A stretch of DNA of 64,000 nt from the NCBI GenBank assembly GCA_963971225.1, contig OZ020267.1:101060536-101124535 (forward strand), in the 5' to 3' direction. Numbering within the stretch: the first letter of the stretch is position 1; the number at the start of each line of letters is the position of its first letter. A program made the translations under genes and the position numbers. Shown in pieces: positions 44,094-57,839 of the stretch. The notes beneath the pieces are model-generated. The model was not told where the DNA came from and searched no databases. It saw nothing but the letters and a program-made list of their open reading frames with translations. This DNA comes from Melieria omissa (lineage: Eukaryota; Arthropoda; Insecta; Diptera; Ulidiidae).

Positions 44094-47000
44094 CTGCAAG
44101 TAGAGAAGGAAAAATTTAATTAAAATTTTGTTTTGACAAAAATTAAATTGTAAAGAAATTGGAATACATAAAAAAACCAAATGGATAAAATGGACGTCAG
44201 TGAATGAGGCAAAATAGAACTAAGAAAGGAAAGAGAAAATAAAATTAAAACAAAGCTTGCAGAAAGGCGAACGATTTGCAGAAGGCAAAGTTAATTGAAA
44301 AGCGCATTGTTGTTGTTGTTGTAGAGGACGTTTTATAAAATTTCAATTTGTTTTTAATGAACAGGCATTACTTTGCCACAAAAACACCAAGCACGCAGTC
44401 AAATAAATCAAACAGAAATGCGTAGGCAGATACAGTTTATGGCTGCGGTGCAGCTGACCTCAACGACGGCTTTGAGTCAAATTGCCAAACTGCCAAACAC
44501 AAATGACTGTCTGTAAGGATGCACAATTTAACTTTTAGAAGCAAGGTGCCACTAAAGGTTGGCAGTTAAATGAGAAATGGTCAAACGTTGCCATGTGCGG
44601 CCATTCGAAAAAAGGTAGCATAACTTTAGGGGTTGTGCCAAATTTTACAACATTTTATATTTGCGTGTTGCAAGCGTTGCGGTACAAAAGCCAAATGCGG
44701 TCATTAAAGCGGCACAAGCAATGTGCAAAAAGTTATTGCATACTTTTTGGCTTTGTTGTCATAAAAAAACTAGGCAACGGGGCGCGCCATTTGTGCACGC
44801 ACTCATTCAGGCTTACAAGCATACAATGGCGGTTTGCAAACACAACAACAACAAGAACAATGTCAGAAAAAAAACAGCTGTAAAGGCAACAATAACAAAG
44901 CATTTAACCTTTGCGTGTTGAAATCACTTGCCACAACACAAATTCTATTCGAACGCCAACAATGAGACAACAACAACAACAATGAATACTTATAACAGTG
45001 AGCGCATAAAAGCGGTCAGCAATTCGACTTGTAAATTATCAACGAAATGCGCCGCAAAATATGCCTTGCAAAGCGTTAGACGCACAACACGCTGACCATC
45101 ACACTCCAACACACACACACTCTTGGCATATTTTTAGGAGTCTCAAAGTTATTTGTGCAAATTGCACAGGTACAAACAAATTAAATGGCAGCACGAAGCG
45201 TTGGCCTTAGCAAAAACAAAAAACAGCTTAACTGCGCCCACAACTTTCTCCTTAACGCCTCAGCGATTCGCCAACGCATTTGTTTTGTAAACAGTTGACG
45301 TAATTTTTATGACGTGAACTAAACAGTTGTCATTAAAGCCAAATGGAGCGCCTAGAAATATGTGTATATGTGCATATTTTTTGGAAAATAGTAAATGACA
45401 ACATGCACTACACGAAAACGCTATAAATATGCTAAACCTATATTTTAGCTTGTTGACCATATTTATTATAGTGATTTTTTTTGGTTGTTGAACGCAAAAA
45501 CAAGGTAGGTGCAGACATTCATTAGCGATGTTTATCGCACAATAAGCACAATGACAGGTACGTGCATACTTTTAGGCGCAGTTGGCGAAAGCACTGCGTC
45601 AACGTCATTATCAAAGCTGTCAGGCGGTTAATTATACAAGTTTTTGGCGCATGATTAATGTGTCTCGCTGTCAGACGAAATGCAAAGAGAGGGAGAGAGA
45701 GAGAGTGAAGGAGAGAGACATAGAGATCGAGAGTGGGTGAAGCACGTAAATCAAGTGATGGACTGATTGAAACTTAATTACTCAGCGCCCACACAACATT
45801 TCCCAAATATTAAAGCCAATAACTACAAACGACAATCACAATGATAGCAACAATAAATCTACACCATGCAAACCACGACATTCCCCACACAATGGCCGCT
45901 GCAATCACAGCACTGTCAGCGACCTTAAACCATTCTCTGCAACAATGTCAATATTTGTCAGTCCACTCCTCAAACCTCATTTTGCTTATTGCTCTAAGCG
46001 CATTTCAGCAAACGTAGTTGAAACCAATAACCGAAAAGAACCAATTGACCCAGTTATGACAGGATATGCGCCATTAAAAAAAAAACGAGCAGTGAGAATA
46101 AAAGTGAAACACAAACAGCTGTGACGCCCACAACTGTGGGTGCAGTGTGGCAAATTGAAAAAACGTCATTGCTGCTTGTGAACAGAAGAAGCGCGCCGAA
46201 TTAAGTGGGTGAGACCGAAAAGGGACAGGGGAAGATATAACAAGGTGGCACACACTCGAGTATTTTGGCCATTAATTTCAACTTTGTTGCGTTGGTGCTG
46301 CGGTTGCGCTGGAAATGTGGCGTGTGTTCACATATTTTTTGGCATTATTAGGAATTTATTTGTGCGTTTTGTTGTTGGTTTTGAAACATGGGAGTGGTGC
46401 CTGCATCGAAGAGGAATAATGGGTGCACTGAAATGCGCAGTTTTATGTGTTGAGGAAGTGATACAAAGTGGTAATTGTAGGTTTATTTAACTTTCAAACA
46501 AGTATGTGTGTTTTTTCAAAAAATTAATTTTTTATTTATTTTAAAATGTTTATAACTTAAAAGTCTAAAAAGACAAAACTAAACTGTAACAGACTTAAGA
46601 AGACAGGACTAAAATACAAGTATTTTATTATGAACTTTGAGTGGTTAGTTAGGATAGGAAAAATGTGGCATACTTGCAGGATAAACTTGAAAAAAGAAAA
46701 ACATTTAAAAAGACAAGACTAAACTGTAAAAGTCTTAACAAGACAAGTATTTTCATATGAACTTTGAGTAATTAGTTAAGATAGAAAAAATTTAGCATAC
46801 TTGTAGGATAAATGAAGCTTTCACAATACTTGTTGAATTGAAATTAAGGAAACAAGTCAAAGTCAGTAACTAGGCAGACAGTTAGGTTAGGTTAGGTCTT
46901 ACAAGGGGAGTGGGCACTTCCATTCAGAGACCTTGTTGCGTTCATGATGAATTCGACTTAAGTGTCGGTGATCTTTCCTTGTAGGTTGCATTCCCCTTTA

Positions 47001-49900
47001 GATACAAGCGAAATCTTTTTGGAAACATTTAGTCTTGGCTGGGAATTATTGGAGGAAGAGGAATTGTGTAGGCCATGTATGTGTATTATTCATATTTGCG
47101 AGTCCATTTTCAAACCTTGGCCTCGAGCGAGGCAAAAAATTCATTTTACATTACAGTAAATTCGAACCATGATAAGTGCAGTGACACTCTTACGGTTGAA
47201 TTTGTAGTATACTTGTAGGCTGACATCTATTTTTCATTTACTGTCAACAAAAATACTGAACAACTTGCTGACATTTATACAGGGTGCCGCAAAAGTTGTC
47301 AACTGCCGGAAAAGTTGTCACCCAGTGTTCTTTGGCTTTAATTTGTTTATGAATGAATATATAGAAAGGTCGACAAAAATGTGTAATATTATTGATGCAG
47401 AAAGGGCTCTGTAACTGAGAAGATCCATTGTGCCTGGGTTGGCAATGTTTTTTATGGAAATAAAACAGAATTCTTTTTAAATATACAATGAACTCTACTC
47501 AATGATTTGATTTGTGTTTTGTTCGATTGACTTTTGTCATCTATTTGGAAACTTCGTGATTACACGTTTCAAGAACTTTTGGTTTTTATAGGCCAAAAAC
47601 TGAATCAAGTCAACCTCGAAGCATTATGGTCATTGATATTTCTAGTAATCGACTAGTTTTGAAAATATCAGAATAGAAAATTATTATGGTACATAGTGCA
47701 AAGTATGGACTCAATGGCGGCTTCTAAGCAAGTTCCATGAAGGTTTGGCACTTTTAGTCAAATCTATTAATACCCTGATGCTAAGTATTGCATACTTTTA
47801 GGTGCACTTTAATTTACTTACTTATTTAACTCAGTTTATAAATAGTTTTTACAAACTAAAACCAGAAATACGATAGGTTAGTTTTCTTATTTTTAAACTA
47901 TTTGACAAAACGGCTTATTTAAGTGTACTTTTAGGCGCATATGAGAAACATATTTTAGTCTTTAGTCAAATTGACTAGCATGTTAATCAATATGATATTA
48001 CGTTAAGGACTTCCTTCTCTATTTTTATTATGGATATTAATTAAGGACTCTTCGACATAAAGATGAAAAAAACTACGTATTAAGCTGTCAAGGACATCTT
48101 AGCCTCTTTGTAAGCAACTTTTAGGCCACTCGAAAGCAACTCCTCTTTAAGAAAATTGCCAATTTACTTAATACATTAAAATATTACACCAAACTTTTCC
48201 CCATAATTCAACTCTTCTATATATAGTGTTCACAATATATGTATTTCCATTAAAAAATCTGCTAAGCCCTACATTATTAAAAGCCCATCACTAAGCAATA
48301 AAGCAGGCATCTATAAGTAAGCACACCCTGTGCAAAACTTTCAATATACCCGAGCATTATACTCGAGCATTAGAACGGCCACACAACAATTACGCCAGAA
48401 AACTTTTAGTGCAATAAAGCAACAAAAAAAATAAAAATATACCGTGCGCGCAGAAAACTTTAAAGTTTTTACAACAACAACACATCAAATATTTAGTAAT
48501 TACCCGCAAATGAACTCGAACTCAAACTGCTGATGCCAACTCACAGTTAGGAGCACACACACACACATGTGAGTGTATCGGTGTGTGTGTGTGTCGGTGC
48601 GGGCTTTTCGCTTCCGCTGCCCTTATGCCAGCAGGAAATGGCTAAAAAAACAAACACGCGCCGCATCGTTGGCGCCATTTATTTCGCTATCAGCCGTTGG
48701 CCATATTTGAAAACCATTAAACCAGTTTTTGTTGCTGAATTCACATAAAATCAGCACAAAGTGATTGTGTGCCGCCGTCAACGTGGCAGTTGAGGCGATA
48801 TACTTAAGCATTATGTGCAGGCCACACCTACCCACCATTTGCCATTAAGCCAAACAAAGTCAAAGTGCAATTAGTAGCGGCCACCGTTGTGCCTCACGGG
48901 CAAACCACACACGACAGCAGGACGTCGCGACCGCACACAATTTATTGCCACCAACGTTGTCGTCAATCGCCGATCCGAACATGAAACTTTAATCGAGACA
49001 AGTGCCATCGATGGCATACGAACAACAACGAAATCAGAGCGGCACACGCACACACAGTCGCTGACAGAAAGACGGGCGCACGCACGAAATCGGAAGCGTG
49101 CGCGCGTTTGTTGCCGCCAGGTGATTTAATGAGCTGCTGCCGAAACGCCGCCGCAATGTAAGCAGGGGAAGTGAGGTGACAGTCGAGTTCAAGCCACAGC
49201 AGATAAGCGTTGAGTCGCAAACACTCTGAACCGTTGGCACAAATAGATTAAGTCGACCATTGTGGTTGGATGGCTACAGTGGGCGTTAGTTGGTGACACA
49301 TCACGAACGATTGCAAAGCGTTTCTGAACTACGCTATTAGCGATAATTAGGCGGCGGACAGTAGGTGGAAATTGAACTACGAATGCGTGCGCCATGGTTT
49401 GATGTTGATTTGTTGTATTACTATTAGTCGTGTAGGTTATTTAAAGCATACGTTTAGGCGAACTTTAGACTCTGAAAGCACACTTGCTATGACGCAATTC
49501 TATAAATAATTATGTAAATAATGTATCAATTATTGACAGAGCCTCTTAGTTTGGACAAAGGAAGTGAGAAGCCTGTAAATGGGTATTAACAGATAAAATG
49601 AAGTAATTTTTATAGGTTAATTGAATTTAATTGCATATTTTTAGAGGCATTGCTCCATGGCAGAACGGTTTTCTACCGTAATTGCTTAATTGATATTAAT
49701 GTAAATTTCGATTTTCGGCGTTGAAAACCTTAAAGTGTGGATTTTCTTCCCCAAATTGAAATATTTGTATATTCACGCTTTTATCCGAAAACTAAAGGAA
49801 AATAGTTGAAGTGTTTCAAGACAACAATATCGATTAAAATATCGATTGTTTTTATATATTTTAAAACACTAAAGATTGAAGTAACAGTTGTAAACGGTGT
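44094..49900. other. Long non-coding stretch upstream of FAM102
   Basis: No protein or RNA gene supported. It contains a GA-rich tract (45688-45720), a ~135-bp duplication (46562-46815), several copies of GCATACTTTTAGGCGC-like motifs (45563, 47790, 47935, 49446), CA repeats near 45110 and 48557, and a locally GC-rich patch at 48870-49250. It may be the first intron and promoter of FAM102. Confidence 0.5.
46562..46815. repeat. ~135-bp tandem duplication
   Basis: AAAAAGACAAAACTAAACTG...GAACTTTGAGTGGTTAGTTA..GGCATACTTGCAGGATAAA at 46567-46686 is repeated with changes at 46708-46814. Confidence 0.7.
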
Positions 49901-50029
49901 TGTCAGGAGACTCGATTTAGTCGTTTCTTCGTCCATCTATAAATCGGCTGATAAGTGAGATAAATAGGTAGGTGGGTACTTTGGTAAGTAGAAGTGGCTG
50001 CTGCGAAGGGAGTTCACTGAGGCCATATA

Positions 50030-51540
50030 GACTCATTAATAGGACTCAGACCAGATTTAATAGGGCTCGGTCCTTGCTTGCCTTGATTCACAGAACCACA
50101 TAGAGCTTCCACAATCAATTGGGATCAGATCTTTTGACTCGCAGTACTAGTTAGAGGTTCCAAAATCAATTGGGATCAGCTCCCTTAACCCAGTTAACAC
50201 TTCCACAATTAATTGGGCTCAGATTCCTTGACTCACAGAATCAGTCAAGGCTTTCATAATGAATTTGGATCAGATAACTTTACTCACAGTACTAGTTAGA
50301 ACTTTCATAACTGATTGGGCTTAGATCCCTTGACTCACAGAACCAGTTAGAACTTCCACAACCAATTGGGATCAGATCCCTTTACTCAGTTAACACTTTC
50401 ACAATTAATTGGGATCAGATCCCTTTATTCACAGAACCAGTTAGAACTTTCACAACCAATTGGGATCAGCTCCCTTTTCTCAGCTAAAACTTCCACAATT
50501 AATTGGCTTCAGATCCCTTGACTCGCAGAACCAGTTAGTCCTTTCATAATCAATTGGGATCAGATAACTGTACTCACAGTACTAGCTAGAACTTTCATAA
50601 TTGATTGGACTTAGATCCCTTTACTCAAAAAACCAGTTAAAGCTTCCACAATCAACCGGGATCAGATCCGTTTACTCACAGAACCAGTTAGCACTTTCAC
50701 AACCAATTGGGATCAGATCTCTTGACTCGCAGTACTATTTAGAGCTTTCAAAATCAATCGGGGTCAGATCCCTTGACCAACAGAATCAATAAGAACTTCT
50801 ACTATTAATTGGGCTTAGATTCCTTGACTCACAGAATCAGTTAGAACTTCCACAACAAATTGGAATCACATCTTTTGATTCTCACTACTTTTTAGAACTT
50901 CCACAATCAATTGGTATTAGATCCCTTGACTCACAGAGCTAAGAACCTCTACAATAATTTGGACTCAGATCCCTTCACACAAAGCACCAGTTGGAGCGTC
51001 TGTCACTAATTTGGCTCTGATCCCTTTACTCACAAAACCAGTAAGATCATCTTTAACTAATTGGGCTCAGATCTCTTTACTTACAGAACCAGTAAGAACT
51101 TCCACAATCAATTGGTATCAGATCCCTTGACTCATAGTATCAGTAAGAACCCCAACAATTGATTGGACTTGGTTCTGTGAAACAGTTAGAGGTTCCATAA
51201 TTGATTTGGCTAGATCTCTTTACTCACAAATCGAGTTGCAGTTATCACAATCAATTGGGATTAGATCTCTTGACTAACAGAATCAGTAATTAATTGGAAC
51301 TTCCACAATTAATTGGGATTAGATCTCTTTATTCACAGAGCCAGTTAGAACTTCCGCAACTAATTGGGATCATATCACTTTACTCGCAGTATTAGTAAGA
51401 ACTTCTGCAATCCATCGGAATCATATCCCTTGACTATCAGAATCAGTAAGAACGTCTACTATTAATTGGGCTCAGATCCCTAAACTCACGGTAAAAGTTA
51501 AAGCTTCCACAATTAATTGAGCTCTCCTTAATCAGCCAAT
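50030..51540. repeat. Minisatellite, ~43-58 bp unit
   Basis: About 1.5 kb of units of the form CAATTAATTGGGATCAGATC / CCTTGACTCACAGAACCAGT / TAGAACTTCCA, with short variants lacking the middle piece. Copies differ by many substitutions, so the array is old. Open frames inside it (for example 50601-50792) are translations of the repeat, not genes. Confidence 0.9.
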
Positions 51541-53808
51541 ATGAGCTTCTCACGAAGCTAATCAGACAGTGAATACTCCAATCGACGGAATCCGACGAAA
51601 AAGTTATCCAAGTAAGATCCTCTTAAAAAATGTGCCCTAGAAAGCTTAGGATACATAACTGCATAGCGGATGAAGTACATTTCCTTACATAGTTTTCGTC
51701 AGTTCAAGTTTTGCAGAAGTCATTACCTTTAGCGTGGACTCCTATCGGACAGTAACCAATTAAAACACCCATTACGACATTTAGCTGGTCGTTTTTTAAT
51801 GACAGATTTAGAACGAAGAGCTTTAAAGTCGGCCAAATTTGGCGCACAATAAGCCTTGTATTGCATTTAGCTCGTCCGAAGTTTATTTCTTGATTAAGTT
51901 AGAAGAGAATGGGAACTTGTCACGTAATTTTACTTCATTTCTATGGAACTTATATAAGCAGGAAGATTAAAGGTTAGAAGAGGTTTCACAGCCATGCCAC
52001 ATCACTTCGTTTTATCTACTTTTTTTTAGTCTATTAAAGACTAGAAAATTTGACATCAAACAATATTCAAGGCCATTTTATAATCTAGTAACCTTAAGGA
52101 AATATCAATAAACTTAATATGGTACACAGAACTACAGTTCGAGCTCTTCTAATGGATTCATTCAAGAGCTGGTTTGAGTTTCCAACCAACCAAAGAGCAT
52201 TAAGGAAAGTTAAGAACATATTGATGACTTAAAATGGTAAAGAGAACTCAGTAAGTCAAAGTTTTTAAAATGGGCTCAACTCAGACATAGTTCAAGCTCC
52301 GAGCACTGATAGAAAACAGATTTTGATGACAAAAGATTCTTGTAGCTTATGATGCACAATAACTTTTGAAACAGTTGAGATATTGCAATGTAATTTTGTA
52401 AAATTTTCTACCTATCTAATTTTGTAAAATTTTATATCTACCACAAAATCCTCAAACCTTTACTTGTAATTTTGTAAATTTAAACGTCCTCACGTTGTAA
52501 TGAAGTCATTGCAATAAATGATTATTGAATATTACGAACAGTAATATTAAAAAAATAAATTAAAATAATATTTCACGCCATTAAAATTATGTGCAATTAA
52601 AATTGTTTGCGCCATCAAGTTGAAATAAATTATTTGATTCAATGTAATGAGTGGCAGAGATTAGCACTCAATGAATTTTTCTCCATTTGCATTTTCTAAT
52701 GGCCGCGGCAGACAAATTCAATTGTATGGAAATCAAGTACTGAAAAAAAAGCGAAAATGAAAACACAATGCAAATGTCTGCAAAACAACATTAAAACGAA
52801 AACAAAAAAAAACAGAGAGCAACAGTGACTACAAATTATCAGCAAATTGCTGTTAAATTAATTGAGATCGCAGTGGGCAAACATACGAACGCCATTAGCA
52901 TAATAAATAAAAATCAATTGAATTCAATTTAATTCCACTCAGAACGAGAAACAGCGTGAATTGTGTGGCAAAATGTGCTCGATTTGTTGGCACATAATAT
53001 ATATATATATATGTACATATGTCTGCGTGATATATAATGTATGTTTGTTGGACTGCCCGACACTGCAGTCTCCTAAACCAATAAAAACAAATAATTTTAA
53101 TTTCGACGCAGTATTTCGACGACCTCGCTTTGGGGGTGTAGGAATGTCTGGAGGATTAAGCGGGCGTGGTACCATCAATACATACACACACACGCACACA
53201 CACGCACACACATAAGAACGCTTTGTTTTGTGTCATTGAATAATGTACCCAATGAGTTTTACATTAAAAATCCAAGGCTTTTGTGTAATTTTACTGGCAT
53301 TTCCTGCGCAAATTCAAGTAAACAAAAATTTAATATGAAATAATTGAATTTTCTAGTTATTGATTGAACAAAATATAAAATGGAAATGCGTTTGATTTGG
53401 CATCGTGCATATCTGTGAATAAACAAATACAAAATTATTTGCTTGATACGATTGACTGGGTTGTGGGTTGCCAGGTGTCAACAATTTGCAAGCAATTTTA
53501 CATTTGTGCTGCGTGCGTTGCATACCTAATCAGCGAACTACACTTTTGACAGCGGAAATATTCACAGCTGTCGAGTACTGCGAATAGGAAAATATTTACA
53601 AAAATTTGTGGTCATTGCATTTTTGAGGAATTGTCAGTCGACACATTCACTTTCAATGTCAGCATTAATGAATGTGAAAATGTTTGAGTACGCATTACTT
53701 TTTGTACCAATTTTCATAACAAAGACATGTACCAAAGAGTATTCATTATTTTGTATCAATTTTCATATCTATGGATCTATCAATCCATTAATCTGTAGGT
53801 CCATCAAA
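51541..53808. other. Intergenic region, no gene seen
   Basis: AT-rich with (AT)n near 53000 and (AC)n near 53184-53212. No coding or RNA feature supported. Confidence 0.5.
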
Positions 53809-53809
53809 T

Positions 53810-53832
53810 TATGAATCAATCAATCAATCAAA

Positions 53833-53876
<44 letters not shown>

Positions 53877-54362
53877 CAATCAGTCAACCAAACAATCCAT
53901 CAATCAATCAATCAGTCAAACAAACAATCCATCAATCAATCAATCAATCAATCAGTCAAACAAACAATCCATCAATAAATCAATAAATCAATCAGTCAAT
54001 CAATCAATCAATCAGTCAAACAAACAATCCATCAAGCAATCAATCAATCATTTTATCAATCAATAAATTGATCAATCAATCAATCAATCGATCTATCGAT
54101 CAATCAATCAATCAATCAGTCAATCAATAATCAATCCATTAATCAATCAATCAATCAATCAGTCAAACAAACCATCAATCAATCAATTATTCAATCAATC
54201 AAACAATCAATCAATTAATCTATCGATCAATCAATCAATCAAGCAGTCAATCAATCAATCAATCAATCACCTAATCAATCAATCAATCAATCGATCTATC
54301 GATCAATCAATCAACCAATCAGTCAATCAGTCAATCAATAATCAATCCATTAATCAATCAAT
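53810..54362. repeat. Long AATC tetranucleotide array
   Basis: About 550 bp of (CAAT)n with interspersed CAGT, CAAA and CCAT variants; ATCGATCTATCGATCAATC recurs. The flank (54380-54490) is rich in CTATCGATC/CTGTCTA words, a related degenerate stretch. Confidence 0.95.
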
Positions 54363-54490
54363 CTGTTTATGTATTTTTCCGTCGTTTATTCAGTCTATAT
54401 TCTTCCGTCGATCTATCGTTCTGTCTATTTATTTTTCCGTCGATGTATCGTTGTGCCTATCTATCGTTCTGTCTACCTATCGATCTATGT

Positions 54491-56090
54491 TGTCCTATAT
54501 TCCTTATTTCTAACACTATATGAATCCCAAGTATTTCCGAAAATGCTGTCGTATTTGTATTTACTGTCATATTTGTCCAAAAAAAAAATGTCGCCTTTAA
54601 AAATTTCACTCCCTCTAAAACTTTGAACGCCAACTACCTTCACACTTTGACTTCTGACACTGCAAAAAGTCAAACTTTCGCACACGTTGTCAGCAGTCAT
54701 TGCCACCATTTGCCGTCTCCCCAGTAGCATGTTGTTGCTGTTTTTTTGTTGTTGACGTTTTGTTTGTTGCTATGGTGACTGCAGGCTGGCAGGCAACAAG
54801 TTGTCCACAACATTAAGCGGCAAATGAACTCAGACGCGGCTATACAGTAAAAAGCAACTTGAACAGCCAGAGATCGTGCAAGCCGGTCGCAAAAACAATA
54901 ACAACAACAACGATAGCAACAACAAAAAGCTACTGTAAGCATTTGCAATGAATGAATGTGATCGGTTTTCGACGAGTCAACTTGAATCGACGCGATTATT
55001 TTATATGCTCAACTTGACCTTTACCTTCAAACGCGGCGAGATTTGTGCCGTTTCATGTCGACGGTGTTTGTTTTTATTGTTGTTGTTGTTGTGGTTTTTG
55101 CTGCTACAAGCAAGCAATTTGAAGCAATAAAGCAACGTTGAAATAGCCAAAACAACAAACAAAATAGCAACAAAAGCAATTAATTAAATTAAATTCATTA
55201 GTATTATGCAAGAGAGCGACGTAAAGGAGAGAGCGAGAGAGCGCATGAGAAGGGCACAAACAACGCGTCAGTCAGTCATTTATGGCAACGAATTTCAGAT
55301 TTTGGTATGCAATGCAAATTAGGCAAATTGCAAGCGAATGATTGAAACGGACACAAACAGCTGAGCGACGCCAAACAAAGAAAATAATCAACAATTGGCA
55401 AAGTTGGAAATTGCACGTAACTTGTAGAATAACAAAAGGTGAGTTTGATGAGAGAAAAACAAAAATAAACAAATGCAAATAAATGTGCATGAAATTTGCT
55501 GGCAAATTATCAAATCAAAATTATTAATAAATGTATGTGAAAAGGTCAAAAATGAAAATGTTACACACCATTGCATCGCTGCTGGACTTTGACGCGTATA
55601 AGAAAAATGATGAACAAATTTACAAATTATGGCCGTTTGCTATTACAGCTAATTGCAATTGGGCAACAACAACAGCAACAAAAACAACAACCTGTGCAAT
55701 TGTTTCAATTTGTATTTACAAGATGTTCAATAAGTTTTACGAAAACTTTGCTGTCAGCGTTACACTTGAGTGACTCAACAAAAAGTAATTTAAAAAAAAT
55801 ATTAAAAAATAGAAAAAAAAATAACAAAAAAAAATAATTGAAAACGTATTTGCTACAGCAACAATATTCGACCAAAACATAAATATCACACTGACTGTTT
55901 GGACTTTGAGTGATGGACAGTCAATCAAGCCAAACGTTGGACAGTAGCCGACGAAAAATGAAGACATGTGTGCAGAACCCATAATAACCAAAATTTTTTG
56001 TAAATTGTCAGTAAGAAAAAATTAAACAATATAATGAACGTTTTGCGGTTGGCTTGAAAAACTGCTAATGTTTCGAAATATAAAACATTT
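54491..56090. other. Intergenic region, no gene seen
   Basis: Contains GTT/CAA runs and no supported gene. Confidence 0.5.
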
Positions 56091-56990
56091 TCGATAATTG
56101 AATTACAAGAAATCCATCATTTTTCCAATAGATGGCTTCAGTTATTTGTATGTTGTGTTTTTTATAAATCCCATCGGGTGATGCTTGATGGCGTTAAAAG
56201 AATAGATTTCGTACTAAAAAAATTCTCAGATAATTTTGTGATTGCTTGACGCAGTTTTCTCCGAAAGCGCGCCAAATATTTTTCCAATAGATGGCTTCAG
56301 TAATCTGTATCTCGTGTTTTATAAAAAGATTTTTGTACTAAAAACTTTTCAGACAGTTTTATGATTGGTTGATTAAGTTTAGTTTGAACGCGCGTCAAAT
56401 ATTTTTTCAACAGATGGCCTCAGTAATCGGTACCTCGTGTTGTATAAATCCAATTGAGTCCTGCTTGATGGCGTTAAAAAGAGACGATTTCGTAATAAAA
56501 AACTTCTCAGTTTTATGATTGTTAGACTAAGATTTGCTTGACCGCTTGTCAAATATTTTGCCAATAGATGGTTTTAGTAATCTAATATAAACCCGATCGG
56601 ATGATGCTTGATTCATTAAACAAACTTCTCAGACAGTTTTGTGATTGCTTGATGCAGTTTTGTTTGAACGCGCGCCAAATAATTTTTCAATAGATGGCTT
56701 CAGTAATTTGTATATCGTGTTTTATAAATCCAATCGAGTCATGCTTGATGGAGTTAAAAAGAGAAGATTTCGTACTAAAAAAACTTCTCAGACAGTTTTA
56801 TGATTGTTTGACTAAGATTTGCTTGACCGCTTGTCAAATATTTTTCCAATAGATGGTTTTAGTAATCTGTGACTCGTGTTGTAAAAATCCAATCGGGTTA
56901 TGCTGGATGACGTTAAAAAGATACATTTTCATACTAAAAAAACTTTTCAGACGTGCGTTTTCTAAACGCGCGTCAAAGATGGGCATCACA
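56090..56990. repeat. Tandem repeat, ~125-157 bp unit
   Basis: The segment TTTTCCAATAGATGGCTTCA recurs near 56122, 56279, 56404, 56560, 56689 and 56846. Linked blocks are TATAAATCCAATCGGGT, TGCTTGATGGCGTTAAAAAG and CAGACAGTTTTATGATTG. Six or more copies with alternating longer and shorter periods. Confidence 0.85.
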
Positions 56991-57114
56991 AAAGAGAAAA
57001 AAAGCCAAATTTTTTTTTTCATCGATAAAGTTGACTGAAAATCTGAACAATGTTTATGGTTAGATACAATAACAGTCAATCATGCGTCATTTTGGTTTTT
57101 TTGATGTAAAATAT

Positions 57115-57835
57115 TACAAAAGACTACGCTCTGAAAGGTCTATTGTCAAAAATGTCCATGAATTCATGGAAATCGTAGAGTCCGATTGTCATGTAAGCAC
57201 CGTTTCGATTGTCCAGAAGTTAAACATTGTACAGAAAATCGTTTGGAATCTCTTGCTGTGTGTTTGTGTGCAATTGATAGGGAATTATCTACTATGAGAT
57301 GCTCTCCTACAGCTTAAATCCCACTTCATAGCGGTATTGTAAACAAATGGACCATCTAAAGGAAGCAACTGCCCAGATGCGAGCAGCTTTGGCCAATGGG
57401 AGAGTAATTGTGTTCCATCCAGAACAATGCTAGGACTCACTGATCGATAGTGACTCATCTACTATGAGTTGTTCTCCTAAGGACAAACTCTCAATTAAGA
57501 CGTGTAATGTCCACCATTCAACCTTCTGAAGGAAGCAATCTCACGGAGGCGACTAGATTTGGTCAATAGGAGAGGAACTTTGACTGGGAGGTTCTTATGC
57601 ATTCACTTTATAGTCTAAATCTGGCACTAATTGATTACTAGCTGTTCCTGCCTCTGGCAAATGATTTGGCTAGTAAGAAATTTGGCTCAATGGAAGCTTC
57701 TGAAAGTCGACTATAGCAGTATTTTGCCAATAGGCCTCGTCCCTATTTTTCCATGAGAGGGACATAATGGAATTGTCTTCAAAATGGCAACAAGTTCTTG
57801 AACAAAACGTTGCATATTTGACTCAAATCATTCTA
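57115..57835 (+). pseudogene. Mutated mariner transposase pseudogene
   Basis: Pieces in three frames follow the order of mariner transposase: the helix-turn-helix-like VSTVSIVQKLNIVQKIVWNL (near 57200); MDHLKEATAQMRAALANGRV plus IVFHPEQC at 57347-57430 (the catalytic FHQDNARPH region with the DN lost); a second diverged version NLLKEAISRRRLDLVNRRGT at 57520; NDLASKKFGSMEASESRL at 57660; and IMELSSKWQQVLEQNVAYLT to 57830. Stops and frameshifts separate them. The repeated middle segment shows an internal tandem duplication. This is a mariner family different from the elements at 47 and 26764. Confidence 0.85.
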
Positions 57836-57839
57836 AGCC

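Noticed and set aside
44593..44921. Overlapping plus-strand frames of 86-96 codons
   Set aside because: Rich in His/Lys/Thr from CAA repeats; no conserved motif or splice structure.
47280..47420. ACAGGGTGCCGCAAAAGTTGT sequence resembling a mariner/Tc1 end
   Set aside because: No inverted partner found nearby and no transposase piece.
50601..50792. 63-codon repetitive frame (QNQLxLSQxxGIRSL)
   Set aside because: Translation of the 50-51.5 kb minisatellite; copies outside this stretch have stops.
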